Assembly: GCA_021805565.1 (NCBI GenBank)
Contig: JAJZFA010000006.1
Location: forward strand, 36,579-100,578
Length of the DNA stretch: 64,000 nucleotides
From: Pseudomonadota bacterium
GTDB taxonomy: Bacteria; Pseudomonadota; Alphaproteobacteria; Acetobacterales; Acetobacteraceae
Reading direction: 5' to 3'
Part shown: in pieces, positions 1 to 8,055 of the stretch
How positions within the stretch are numbered: the first letter of the stretch is position 1
Layout of the letters: the number at the start of each line of letters is the position of its first letter
The notes under the pieces: model-generated
What the model saw: only the letters and a program-made list of their open reading frames with translations
Databases searched by the model: none
What the model was told of the DNA's origin: nothing
Translations under genes and position numbers: made by a program

Positions 1-1
1 G

Positions 2-124
2 AAGCAACATCTCAACGATGAGTTCGCGCGCCGGCTGCACCAGCACGCGACGGAGGAAATGGGCTATCTGGCCGAGTTGCTCCCCATTCTGTACCGGCAG
101 GTGACAGGCGACGACAGCTTCTGA
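2..124 (+). CDS. C-terminal fragment of an unidentified protein
   Basis: The frame is open from the window edge and ends in TGA at 122-124, giving the last 40 residues of a protein whose start lies outside the window. The tail is helical and rich in charged residues and His (it contains RRLHQHATEE) and ends in GDDSF. No family is recognisable from this much sequence. It lies 58 bases upstream of the hydroxyacid dehydrogenase on the same strand and may belong to the same operon. That it is coding is likely; its function is unknown. Confidence 0.5.
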   Translation, partial: KQHLNDEFARRLHQHATEEMGYLAELLPILYRQVTGDDSF

Positions 125-182
125 ACGGACAACACATGGCAACGAACGCACAGGATCGCGCCCTGGACAGGGAAAGCAGCAC

Positions 183-1109
183 ATGACGGACGTTCTTCTG
201 ATCGACCCGGACGCGGACATCTATGCGGCGGGAATTGCCGAGGCCCTGCCGGACGTCCGGGTGCATACCGATCCGGGTTCCGCTTCGGCGGCGCAGGTGG
301 TGGTCGCGCTGGCGCATGCGATCGATGCCGGTCTGGTGCGGGCGCTGCCGAATTTGCGATTCATCCAGGCGCTGACCACGGGCACGGATCATTTGGACGC
401 GCTGCCGCTGAAACCGGGCGTCGCCATCGCGTCGGCGCGCGGCATTCACGGGCCGCAAATGGCGGAAATGGCGTTCCTGCACATGCTGGCGCTGGCTCGC
501 GATTTCCCGGCGATGCGGGACAATCAAGTGCGCCGCGCCTGGGTGCGCTGGCCGCAGCGCCTGCTGTTCGGCAAGACCGTGGTTCTGGTCGGCCTGGGTG
601 CGATCGCCGAGGCGCTGGCGCCGCGTTGCCAGGCCTTCGGCATGCGCGTCGTGGGGGTCAGCGATGGGCGGCGACAGGCTCCTGGTTGCGACATCGTGCT
701 GCCGCGTGGGGCGCTGACCCAGGCGGCGGGCATGGCCGATTTCCTGGTGGTGCTGGTGCCGCTCGCGCCCGCCACCGAACGGCTGATCGATGCCGCCGTG
801 CTGGCGGCGATGAAGCCGGACGGAATGCTGATCAATCTGGCGCGCGGCCGCGTGGTGGATGAGGCGGCGCTGATCGCCGGGCTGCGCGCCGGACGGCCCG
901 CCGGTGCCGGCCTGGATGTGTTCGAAACCGAACCGCTGCCGCCGGACAGCCCGCTGTGGACCATGCCGAACGTCGTGGTCACACCGCATCTCGGCGGCAT
1001 GAGCGATATCTACGCTCGGCAGGCATTACCGCTGGTCATCGACAATCTACGAATTTGGCGGCAGGGCAATCCCGAACGGTTGCGTAACTTGGTAAGGATC
1101 GTTGCATGA
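183..1109 (+). CDS. D-2-hydroxyacid dehydrogenase (NAD-binding)
   Basis: A 308-residue cytoplasmic oxidoreductase of the D-isomer-specific 2-hydroxyacid dehydrogenase family, which interconverts 2-oxoacids and D-2-hydroxyacids with NAD(P)H. The Rossmann segment VLVGLGAIAEALA is near residue 138. The C-terminal catalytic part has the expected order: LARGRVVDEAAL with the substrate Arg, then the conserved acidic residue in DVFETEPLP, then the catalytic His in VVTPHLGG. The glycine motif is GLGAIA rather than GxGxxG, a common variant. The start is supported by an AGGGAAAG Shine-Dalgarno. The stop overlaps the ATG of the next gene by 4 bases, so the two are probably translationally coupled. The substrate cannot be told from sequence. 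Confidence 0.9.
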   Translation: MTDVLLIDPDADIYAAGIAEALPDVRVHTDPGSASAAQVVVALAHAIDAGLVRALPNLRFIQALTTGTDHLDALPLKPGVAIASARGIHGPQMAEMAFLHMLALARDFPAMRDNQVRRAWVRWPQRLLFGKTVVLVGLGAIAEALAPRCQAFGMRVVGVSDGRRQAPGCDIVLPRGALTQAAGMADFLVVLVPLAPATERLIDAAVLAAMKPDGMLINLARGRVVDEAALIAGLRAGRPAGAGLDVFETEPLPPDSPLWTMPNVVVTPHLGGMSDIYARQALPLVIDNLRIWRQGNPERLRNLVRIVA

Positions 1110-2302
1110 GCGGGCACCGCATGGAAACACGCATCGGCGACGGCGAACTGGTCCGGCGATGGCAGGCGGTGCGCAAGGCGATGGCGGACCGGCAGATCGA
1201 CGCGCTGGTCATGCAAGGACAGAACGACTGGATCGGTGGCTACGTCCGCTGGTTTACCGATCTGCCGGCGCAAAACGGCTATCCTCGCGGCGTGGTGTTT
1301 TTCGCCGATGCGCCGATGTCGGTGGTGGAGATGGGACCGGCCGGTCCGGCCCGCACCCTGCCGCCGGATGAGCCGCTGCATCGCGGCGTCGGCATGCTGA
1401 TGACCACGCCCGCGTTTTTGTCGATCGCCTATACGCATGGCGACGAGGCCGCGCTGGTAGTAGCCGAACTGCGCCGGCACGGTTGCCGCCGCGTCGGCAT
1501 GGTCGGCGAAGGCGGCATGGCGCACGGATTCGCCGCCGGGATTCGTCAGGGACTGCGCGACGGGCCGGCGACGATCGAAGACGCGACGCTGCTGGTCGAT
1601 GCCATCAAGGCGATTAAAAGCGAGGAGGAAATCGGCTTGATCCGCCGGGCCGCCGCTTTGCAGGATACTGTGTTCGCGGCGGTGCTGGCTAATTTGCGGC
1701 CTGGGATGCGCGATCTGGATGTCACCGCCCTGGCGTGGCGGGAGGCTCAGGTGGGCGGCAGCGAGCAGGGCATTACGCTGGCCAGTTCGGCGGCGTCCGG
1801 TCAGCGCGCCAGCTTCCTCGGGCGGCATCTGCAAGGACGGCGGATCGCGGCGGGGGACCATTTCACGCTGCTGATCGAGGTGAACGGACCCGGCGGTTTC
1901 TACACGGAACTCGCCCGGACGGTCGTTTTGGGGCGTGCGGATTCCGGGCTGGTGGACGGGTTTGCCGCGATGCGGGCGGCGCAGGACCATACTTTGTCTT
2001 TGCTGCGCCCCGGCGTTGCCTGTGCCGCCGTCGCGGCCGCGCACGACGACTGGATGCGCGCCCACGGCTTGCCGCCGGAGCGGCGGCTTTACTGCCACGG
2101 CCAGGGTTACGACATGGTGGAACGCCCGCTGGTGCGGCACGACGAGACGATGGCGCTCGCGGCCGGAATGAGCCTTGCGGTGCATCCAGGCTATGAAACG
2201 GACACGCTGTTCGCGGTGATCTGCGATAACTATCTACTTGGCGACGATGGACCGTCCGAATGCCTGCACCGGACGGAGAAGCGCATTTTCGAGGTGGGGT
2301 GA
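1106..2302 (+). CDS. M24-fold (creatinase/aminopeptidase P-like) protein
   Basis: A 398-residue protein with the two-part layout of the M24 'pita-bread' family: an N-terminal creatinase-like domain (about residues 10-150) and a C-terminal catalytic-type domain. The usual metal ligands are mostly replaced. The first two Asp are Glu (LLIEVNG, YTELART), the first Glu is His (LAVHPGYE) and the second appears as Asp (ICDNY). Only the His of CHGQGYD is kept. This resembles metal-independent creatinase or DddP-like lyases more than true metallopeptidases, so a hydrolase or lyase on a small molecule is more likely than a peptidase (inference). It overlaps the dehydrogenase start-to-stop (ATGA), suggesting one pathway. 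Confidence 0.8.
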   Translation: MSGHRMETRIGDGELVRRWQAVRKAMADRQIDALVMQGQNDWIGGYVRWFTDLPAQNGYPRGVVFFADAPMSVVEMGPAGPARTLPPDEPLHRGVGMLMTTPAFLSIAYTHGDEAALVVAELRRHGCRRVGMVGEGGMAHGFAAGIRQGLRDGPATIEDATLLVDAIKAIKSEEEIGLIRRAAALQDTVFAAVLANLRPGMRDLDVTALAWREAQVGGSEQGITLASSAASGQRASFLGRHLQGRRIAAGDHFTLLIEVNGPGGFYTELARTVVLGRADSGLVDGFAAMRAAQDHTLSLLRPGVACAAVAAAHDDWMRAHGLPPERRLYCHGQGYDMVERPLVRHDETMALAAGMSLAVHPGYETDTLFAVICDNYLLGDDGPSECLHRTEKRIFEVG

Positions 2303-2480
2303 TCGCGGGCGTGACGCTCAGGCATCCCCTCGTTTTTCATTCAATCCGCCGTGTAACAAAAAATTTGAGGTCGCCAATTCAGGATTTTGAAGAAAAATCC
2401 GCATAGCGACCGGCTATCCAAGTCTTTCTTTCGTTCCAATCCCGCTTGCGCCCAGGCGTTCGCTTCGGTTCGCGCCGCAC

Positions 2481-2729
2481 TGGAATAGCGCAGCCGGGGT
2501 CTGGATCGGACGGATTCTGGAGCACCGTCCGGTCAGGCTGGGGACGGTCGCCTTGGCGAACAAGATGGCGCGCATCGCGTGGGCGTCGATGACGCGCGAA
2601 GAGGTCTGCCGGGCGAAACGACGTGCTACCGCGGCGACGGAAACGGCGGCGTGCGCGCCGCGACTCAAGCCGAGCGATCCGCGGCCCGCAGGGCGCGGCG
2701 GAAGGCCACTACAGCGGCTGCGTCGGTGA
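2481..2729 (+). pseudogene. Remnant of an IS110-type transposase C-terminus
   Basis: The stretch 2303-3054 has no intact gene. In one frame it carries WIGRILEHRPVRLG followed by TVALANKMARIAWA, the pattern seen near the C-terminus of IS110/IS116/IS902 transposases (a run like ALANKxARIxWA). The frame then runs through low-complexity Arg/Ala sequence to TGA at 2727. The N-terminal DEDD catalytic part is absent and no terminal inverted repeat is visible. It is therefore a decayed insertion-sequence end. Family assignment is from memory of the motif. Confidence 0.6.
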
Positions 2730-2779
2730 AGCCGCCGATGGTTGTTCGATACCGCCGGGCCGCCGATCGGCGCAGTTGA

Positions 2780-2971
2780 CCGGAACGGCGGGCTGACGCG
2801 GTGCAGACGTTGGCGGACATGTCAGACCGGTTTCAGGAGTGGCGGGACGATCTGCCCTCCAGCCTGGAAGACAGCCCGACGGCGGGAACGCTCGACGCCG
2901 TGCTGGAGCCGCGCGGTCATGTTGAAGATATTCAGGCAGTCGAGTTGCCAAAAGGCCTTGGACGGGACTGA
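2780..2971 (+). CDS. Small ORF, likely gene fragment
   Basis: This frame opens after a stop at 2777 and reads to TGA at 2969-2971. Its possible start is a GTG at 2801, which would give 56 residues. The product is acidic and well-formed (contains MSDRFQEWRDDLP and ends ELPKGLGRD). It resembles the C-terminus of small helical proteins found beside insertion sequences in Rhizobiales and Acetobacteraceae, but I cannot name the family. No good ribosome binding site is seen. It lies next to the IS110 remnant and is probably the surviving tail of a longer gene. Confidence 0.35.
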   Translation, partial: PERRADAVQTLADMSDRFQEWRDDLPSSLEDSPTAGTLDAVLEPRGHVEDIQAVELPKGLGRD

Positions 2972-3054
2972 CGGCGCTAACAGGTGGCACAAAAAGACGC
3001 ACTCTGACTGACCAAATAGGGCTTGCTACTTCAGGGGCGGTGCACATAAGGCTG

Positions 3055-4278
3055 TTAGGATTTGATAAACGGGCAACCGCCGTCGGCCATCGGACGCCAT
3101 GCATCGGCGGGCGCGATCGTTGCGATTTTGGTGCAAAAATCATGTGGATACCGAGCCTGGGAGGCGGGCTTGACCTGCCATAGGTACATGACGTGCATCA
3201 CCCGTCCGTCCTGCCGTATTTCCACGTTGTCGTTGTAAAAATCGTTGATCGGCGTGGCTTTCATTTTGGCGACCACCGCGTCGCTATCGGTCGATCCCAC
3301 CGCCTTGACCGCCTTCAGCCAGTGGTAGGCGGCGCAGTAACTGCCGGCGTGCAGCAGGCCGGGCACCGCGCCGTTCATTTTCGCGCCCCACCGCTTTGAC
3401 CATGCTCGGGTTCGATCGGTCATGTCCCAGTAAAACGAATCGGTGTAGTTCAGCCCGGCGCAAATGGTTTGACCAAGAGAATTCACGTCGCTGATCTGCA
3501 TTAGCAGCGTCGCCAGTTTCGCGCCGCCTTTGGTCAGTCCGAACTCAGCGGATTGCTTGACGCAGTTTTGCAGGTCGGTGCCGGCATTTGCCAGGCCGAT
3601 GACTTTCGCGCCCGATGCCTGTGCCTGGACCAGATACGACGAGAAATCGGCGGTGCCCAGCGGTGCGCGAACCGCGCCCAGCACGGTGCCCCCGGCCGCC
3701 TTCACCGCCGCGATCGTGTCGCGTTCCAGCGCATAACCGAAGGCATAATCGGCGGTTATGAAGAACCATGTGTCACCGCCGGATTTGGTCAGCGCCGTGC
3801 CGGTGCTGTGCGCCAGGGCGTACGTATCGTATGAAAATTGCATGCCGTACGGCGAGCACTGCTTGCCGGTGAAGTCCGAACTGGCGGGGCCGGTGACCAG
3901 ATAGATTTTTCTCTTGTCGCGACAGACCTGTTGAATCGCAAGACCGGAGGAACTGGCCGCGCCGTCGGCCAGTACATCGACCTTTTCGTCGTCGATCCAC
4001 TGGCGCGCCAGCGACGTGGAGATATCGGGCTTGTCCTGGTCGTCGGCCTGCAAGATCTGGATCGGACGGTCCAGCACCGACCCGCCGAAATCGGCGATTG
4101 CCATTTCGGTCGCCACATGGTTGCCGGGGCCGCCGACATCGCGATACGGACCGCTCATGTCCGACAGCAGCCCGATTTTAACCGGTTGGGAACTGCTTTG
4201 CGCCCGGATGAGTGCCGGCCGGGCCAGCGGTGCGGCTGTCAGCCCGCCGATAAAAATACGGCGTGAGAGTTTCGGCAT
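3055..4278 (-). CDS. ABC transporter substrate-binding protein (branched-chain amino acid type)
   Basis: A 407-residue periplasmic binding protein of the type I (LivJ-like) fold. The N-terminus has SRRIFIGGL followed by a short hydrophobic stretch and a cleavage region near PALIRAQS, resembling a Tat signal. The mature start VKIGLLSDMSGPYRD is typical of this family. No permease or ATPase gene is adjacent, so it is an orphan here. It is a close paralogue of the protein at 22349-23572: both have 407 residues and share blocks such as ADYAFG/ANYAFG and TDFSSYVAQAQ/ADFSSYLVQAQ. It is divergent from the ThDP enzyme at 4393 across 114 bases, so it may bind the substrate or an analogue used by that enzyme (inference). 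Confidence 0.85.
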   Translation of the reverse strand: MPKLSRRIFIGGLTAAPLARPALIRAQSSSQPVKIGLLSDMSGPYRDVGGPGNHVATEMAIADFGGSVLDRPIQILQADDQDKPDISTSLARQWIDDEKVDVLADGAASSSGLAIQQVCRDKRKIYLVTGPASSDFTGKQCSPYGMQFSYDTYALAHSTGTALTKSGGDTWFFITADYAFGYALERDTIAAVKAAGGTVLGAVRAPLGTADFSSYLVQAQASGAKVIGLANAGTDLQNCVKQSAEFGLTKGGAKLATLLMQISDVNSLGQTICAGLNYTDSFYWDMTDRTRAWSKRWGAKMNGAVPGLLHAGSYCAAYHWLKAVKAVGSTDSDAVVAKMKATPINDFYNDNVEIRQDGRVMHVMYLWQVKPASQARYPHDFCTKIATIAPADAWRPMADGGCPFIKS

Positions 4279-4392
4279 CGACCCTGTCTTCCCTGTACGA
4301 TTTGCCCTATTCGATTCGCCGGGCCGCTTGATTTGTCGCGGCGCGCCTTGTAGCCAAACAAGACTATTTGCCGCGTCCGATAGGAAAAATCC

Positions 4393-6069
4393 ATGCCCAT
4401 GATGCCAGGAAAATCCGCCCTGCTGGAATTATTGAAGCAGGAAGGCGTCAGGATCATGTTCGGCAATCCGGGTACCACTGAATTGCCGCTGATGGATGCG
4501 TTGGCGACCGAACGCGATATCCGTTACATCCTGGCGTTGCAGGAAGCCCCCGCGATGAGTATGGCCGACGGGTTTGCTCAGGCATCCGGTCAGTGCGCCG
4601 TCGTCAATTTGCACGCGGCACCTGGCCTGGGTAACGCGATGGGGATGCTGTATGACGCCCAGAAGGCGGGATCGCCCATCCTGGTGACGGCCGGCCAGCA
4701 TGAACAGCGGTTCAACTTCACCGAACCGCTGCTGATGGCGGATTTGCCCACGATCGCCCGCCCGTTCGTCAAATGGTCCGATGAGGTGCGGCGGCTGGAA
4801 GATTTGCCGCGCGCGATTCACCGGGCGGTAAAGACCGCGCTGGCGCCGCCGATGGGGCCGGTTTTTCTGTCGCTGCCCGGCGATATCCTGACTGACAGCG
4901 CCGATATCGATCTGGGCACGCCCAGCCGGGTGGCGACCGGAATTCGGGGCGATGCGCGCGCGATCGGGCAGGCGGCCGCCATCATCGCCAAGGCGCGCAG
5001 CCCGGTGATTATTGCCGGCGACGCGGTGGCGCAGGGCGACGCCCTGGGCGAACTGGTTGCGCTCGCGGAAGCCCTGGGCGCGCCGGTCTATGACGAGGGC
5101 ATGGCCAGCCGGGCGATGTTCCCGTCGTCGCACCCCCTGTATCGCGGGGCCCTGGTCCGTCTGCCGGCCGCGATTCGCGGCATGCTGGTGCAGCACGATC
5201 TGCTGGTGTCGGTGGGCGGCGACTTGTTCACCCTGTCTCTGCCGGACGACGTGGAACCAATGCCGGAGAATTTTCCCGTCGTGCATCTGGATACCGATCC
5301 GTGGCAACTGGCAAAGAACTATCCCGAACAGGTATCGATCTTGGGCGAGCCGAAGACGACGCTGCCGGAACTGACCGCGGCCATCCTGTCGGCTCGTTTG
5401 GCGGCCGACGCCGGAGCGGCCGTTCAGCGACTGGCCCACGTCAAGGCCGAAGGCATTGCAAGCCTGCAAAAGCTGCACGCGATGGCCGATGCGCTCAGCG
5501 AACGGCATCCGATCCACCCGCTGGCGCTGATGCAGGCGATCGGGCGGCTGCTGCCCGACGACGCGGTCGTTATCGATGAAACCGTTTCATCGGGAACCGG
5601 TTTGCGCCGCTTTCTAAAAAGCGACGATGCGCAAAGCTTCTACGGGCTGCGCGGCGGCGGCATCGGCTGGGGCCTGCCAGCGGCGATCGGGGTGAAACTG
5701 GCGTTGCCGCACCGGCCCGTGGTGGCGCTGATCGGCGATGGATCGGCGATGTACACCATTCAGGGCCTGTGGACCGCCGCGCGTGAAAACCTGCGGATGG
5801 TGTTCGTTATCATCAACAATTATTCGTATCGCATCCTTAAGCAGCGCACCAACGCGATGAAGGGGTTAGCCGCCCAGGCCGACACCTATGTCGCGATGGA
5901 CCTGGACAAGCCACGGATCGATTTCGTTTCGGTTGCCCGCGGTCTGGGGCTGACCGCACACAAGGCCGCCACCCTGGCCGATCTGGGCGATCTGCTGGAA
6001 CAGGCTCTGGCGGCGGACGGTCCCACGCTGATCGATGTCGAGGTCGATCGATCCTGGAAGCCGGTGTGA
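4393..6069 (+). CDS. Thiamine diphosphate-dependent enzyme, benzoylformate decarboxylase-like
   Basis: A 558-residue enzyme of the pyruvate oxidase/decarboxylase superfamily with three domains. The N-terminal Pyr domain has FGNPGTTELP, the ThDP-contacting Glu in LALQEAPAMS and the family-typical His in NLHAAPGLGNAMG. The C-terminal PP domain has the metal/ThDP motif starting GDGSAMYT and ending in INNYSYRILKQR. Benzoylformate decarboxylase has Ser in the NPGSN block where this protein has Thr, so the substrate may be another 2-oxoacid. Enzymes of this family decarboxylate 2-oxoacids to aldehydes in the cytoplasm. A small secreted protein and an SDR that could act on the aldehyde product follow directly. 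Confidence 0.85.
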   Translation: MPMMPGKSALLELLKQEGVRIMFGNPGTTELPLMDALATERDIRYILALQEAPAMSMADGFAQASGQCAVVNLHAAPGLGNAMGMLYDAQKAGSPILVTAGQHEQRFNFTEPLLMADLPTIARPFVKWSDEVRRLEDLPRAIHRAVKTALAPPMGPVFLSLPGDILTDSADIDLGTPSRVATGIRGDARAIGQAAAIIAKARSPVIIAGDAVAQGDALGELVALAEALGAPVYDEGMASRAMFPSSHPLYRGALVRLPAAIRGMLVQHDLLVSVGGDLFTLSLPDDVEPMPENFPVVHLDTDPWQLAKNYPEQVSILGEPKTTLPELTAAILSARLAADAGAAVQRLAHVKAEGIASLQKLHAMADALSERHPIHPLALMQAIGRLLPDDAVVIDETVSSGTGLRRFLKSDDAQSFYGLRGGGIGWGLPAAIGVKLALPHRPVVALIGDGSAMYTIQGLWTAARENLRMVFVIINNYSYRILKQRTNAMKGLAAQADTYVAMDLDKPRIDFVSVARGLGLTAHKAATLADLGDLLEQALAADGPTLIDVEVDRSWKPV

Positions 6070-6389
6070 TGCGCGGGCTTTCGGCGGTCATGCTGGTCCT
6101 GGCCTGCCATCCGGCGCTGGCCGTTTGCGACCTGAGCCAGGTCGTCGGATATCAACTGGTCTTCGGCAAGACCATTCAGGGCTATATCGAGGACGGCAAA
6201 CAAACGAGCGGGTTCGAGGGCTGCACGCGCGATCGGGTGCTGGTGTTCACCGACAACACCGGGGTCCGTTGCAAGGACACGTTGTTGCACTCCGCCCGGT
6301 TGCCAAAAGCCTACCTGTTCGCCCGTAGCGCGAACGACATGAAGCTGTGCGTCGATGACGACATGTACGACGTGGCGCGGCCGAACTGA
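6069..6389 (+). CDS. Small secreted cysteine-containing protein
   Basis: The ATG at 6069 overlaps the stop of the ThDP enzyme by one base and the frame gives 106 residues. The N-terminus has a short hydrophobic segment ending PALA, a plausible signal peptidase site. The mature chain has four cysteines (CDLS, GCTRD, RCKD, LCVDD), enough for two disulfides as expected in the periplasm. I do not recognise the family. The tight overlap with the cytoplasmic ThDP enzyme suggests co-expression, although the compartments differ. Confidence 0.6.
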   Translation: MRGLSAVMLVLACHPALAVCDLSQVVGYQLVFGKTIQGYIEDGKQTSGFEGCTRDRVLVFTDNTGVRCKDTLLHSARLPKAYLFARSANDMKLCVDDDMYDVARPN

Positions 6390-6413
6390 ACAGCATATCG
6401 GGGAGAAACGATC

Positions 6414-7139
6414 ATGGCACGTTTGACTGGACGGAAAATCCTGATCGCCGGCGGCGCATCCGGCATCGGGCAGGCAACGGCCGAATTGTTCCGGCGACAC
6501 GGTGCGGCGGTCGCGGTCCTGGACCGTTCGGCCGGCGAGTGGGACGGTCTGTTCGTTCGGGGCGATGTCGCCGATGCGGTTTCGGTTGGCAAGGCCGTTG
6601 AGGCGGCCGGGGCCGCGCTGGGCGGGCTGGACGGCGTGGTCAACGCCGCCGGCATTTTCTCGGCGGCCGGTCTGGCGGACACGTCGGCCGATCTGTTCAG
6701 CCGCACCCTGGCGGTCAATCTGCTGGGCACATTCCTGGTCGTGCAGGCGACCGCGCCGCTTTTGCTGGCGTCCGGTGCGGGTGCGACCATCGTCAATATC
6801 GGCTCCGGCGTCGGTATTACCCCGACAGGACCGGGCAGCACGGCGTATGTCGCGTCCAAGGGCGGAGTCATCGCCATGACCAAGGCGCTGGCGATGGAAC
6901 TGGCGCCGTCCGTCCGGGTCAATGTCGTTTGCCCCGGCGCGGTGGACACGCCCATGACCCGGTCGTTTCTGCGCGACGCATCCGGGGCGGTCGATCCGGC
7001 GTTGGCCAATCGCTATGCGTTGCGCCGGCCGGCCCAACCGGACGAACTGGCGGCCGCGATTCTGTTTCTGACCTGTGCCGAATCGTCCTTTGTCACCGGC
7101 ATCGCGCTGCCGGTCGATGGCGGCCGCACGTTTCACTGA
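6414..7139 (+). CDS. Short-chain dehydrogenase/reductase
   Basis: A 241-residue classical SDR. The cofactor motif is GGASGIGQATAE (TGxxxGIG with Gly in place of Thr). The NAG-type motif appears as VVNAAGIF, the catalytic Ser is in NIGSGVG and the catalytic pair is in AYVASK. The C-terminus VDGGRTFH is standard. It catalyses NAD(P)-dependent alcohol/ketone interconversion in the cytoplasm. A strong GGGGAGAAA ribosome site precedes the start. It lies 24 bases after the small secreted protein in the 4393-7139 run and may process the aldehyde or hydroxy product of the ThDP enzyme (inference). Confidence 0.9.
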   Translation: MARLTGRKILIAGGASGIGQATAELFRRHGAAVAVLDRSAGEWDGLFVRGDVADAVSVGKAVEAAGAALGGLDGVVNAAGIFSAAGLADTSADLFSRTLAVNLLGTFLVVQATAPLLLASGAGATIVNIGSGVGITPTGPGSTAYVASKGGVIAMTKALAMELAPSVRVNVVCPGAVDTPMTRSFLRDASGAVDPALANRYALRRPAQPDELAAAILFLTCAESSFVTGIALPVDGGRTFH

Positions 7140-7154
7140 CAGACATGTCCCCGG

Positions 7155-7784
7155 TCATGCGCGGCTGACCGGGCCTTGCCGCCTGGCCTCCTCCGCCGCG
7201 CGATAAAGATACCACGTGGCCAACGACCGGTATGGCGCCCACGCCGCCCCAATCTCGGCCAGGGCTTTCGGTTTGGGCTGCAGGTCCAGACCGTGCAGCA
7301 CCCGATAGCCTTCACGTACGCCGAAATCGTCCACCGGCAGCACATCGGGCCGCCCGAGGGTGAAGATCAGCAGCATTTCCACTGTCCAGCGGCCCACACC
7401 GCGAATCGCGGTCAGCCGTTCGATCAGCGCGTCGTCGGTCAGGCGCAGCGACTGGCGCCGGGTGGGAACCGTACCATCCAGCGTTTTGGCGCAGATGTCG
7501 CGAATCGCGGCAATCTTGCCGCCGGAAAACCCGCAGCCGCGCAAAGCTGTTTCGGCTGTCGCCAGAACCGCGGCTGGCGCCGGAAATACGCCGTCGGGAA
7601 ATAACGCCGAGAAGCGCGCCAGAATCGCTTCCGCCGCCCGTCCATGCAGTTGCTGATGGGCGATGGCGCGAATCAGCGCCTCATACGGGCTGCGCTGGCG
7701 CTGAATGTCCAGCCGGGGTGGACCGGCCCGGCCGATCAGGGCGGCGAATCGCGCGTCCTGGCTGAGATGCCGCACGCCCTGCAT
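7155..7784 (-). CDS. DNA-3-methyladenine glycosylase (AlkA/HhH-GPD family)
   Basis: A base-excision repair glycosylase that removes alkylated purines. The helix-hairpin-helix is IRGVGRWTVEM, followed about 20 residues later by the catalytic-region Asp in VLPVDDFGVREGY, both hallmarks of the HhH-GPD fold. The substrate-pocket segment AIAHQQLHGRAAEAI is also typical. The frame stays open to 7883, but the ATG at 7784 is the better start because AGAAAGGA lies about 8 bases upstream; this gives 209 residues, usual for short AlkA forms. It converges on the SDR with a 15-base gap. Confidence 0.88.
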   Translation of the reverse strand: MQGVRHLSQDARFAALIGRAGPPRLDIQRQRSPYEALIRAIAHQQLHGRAAEAILARFSALFPDGVFPAPAAVLATAETALRGCGFSGGKIAAIRDICAKTLDGTVPTRRQSLRLTDDALIERLTAIRGVGRWTVEMLLIFTLGRPDVLPVDDFGVREGYRVLHGLDLQPKPKALAEIGAAWAPYRSLATWYLYRAAEEARRQGPVSRA

Positions 7785-8055
7785 GCCGGATGTCCTTTCT
7801 GGTCTGCTATAACGCTGGGATGCCCGACGAACCCGCCCCGGCGCCGCCACGTCTTTGCGGTCAATTTCGTACACGGATACCACCGCTATCGCAAATGCGG
7901 TTCGGACGGGGTGTTTTGGACTGTCCGGCTGCTATAATTTCAGTTATTGACAGTCCAACCGCGGCCAGACCGGGCGCGGACCATGACCGCCAGATACGTT
8001 CGGCCAAGAGCGATTTGCCGGTTGCGGACATACGTTTGGGGAGGACGACGACACC

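Noticed and set aside
12..989. Long leftward open frame opposite the hydroxyacid dehydrogenase
   Set aside because: It is rich in Arg, Gln and His with no family motif, the usual antisense shadow of a high-GC gene; the plus-strand frame has all catalytic motifs.
5886..7136. 416-residue leftward frame across the ThDP-enzyme end and SDR
   Set aside because: It is antisense to three supported genes and has a low-complexity Arg/Gln-rich composition.
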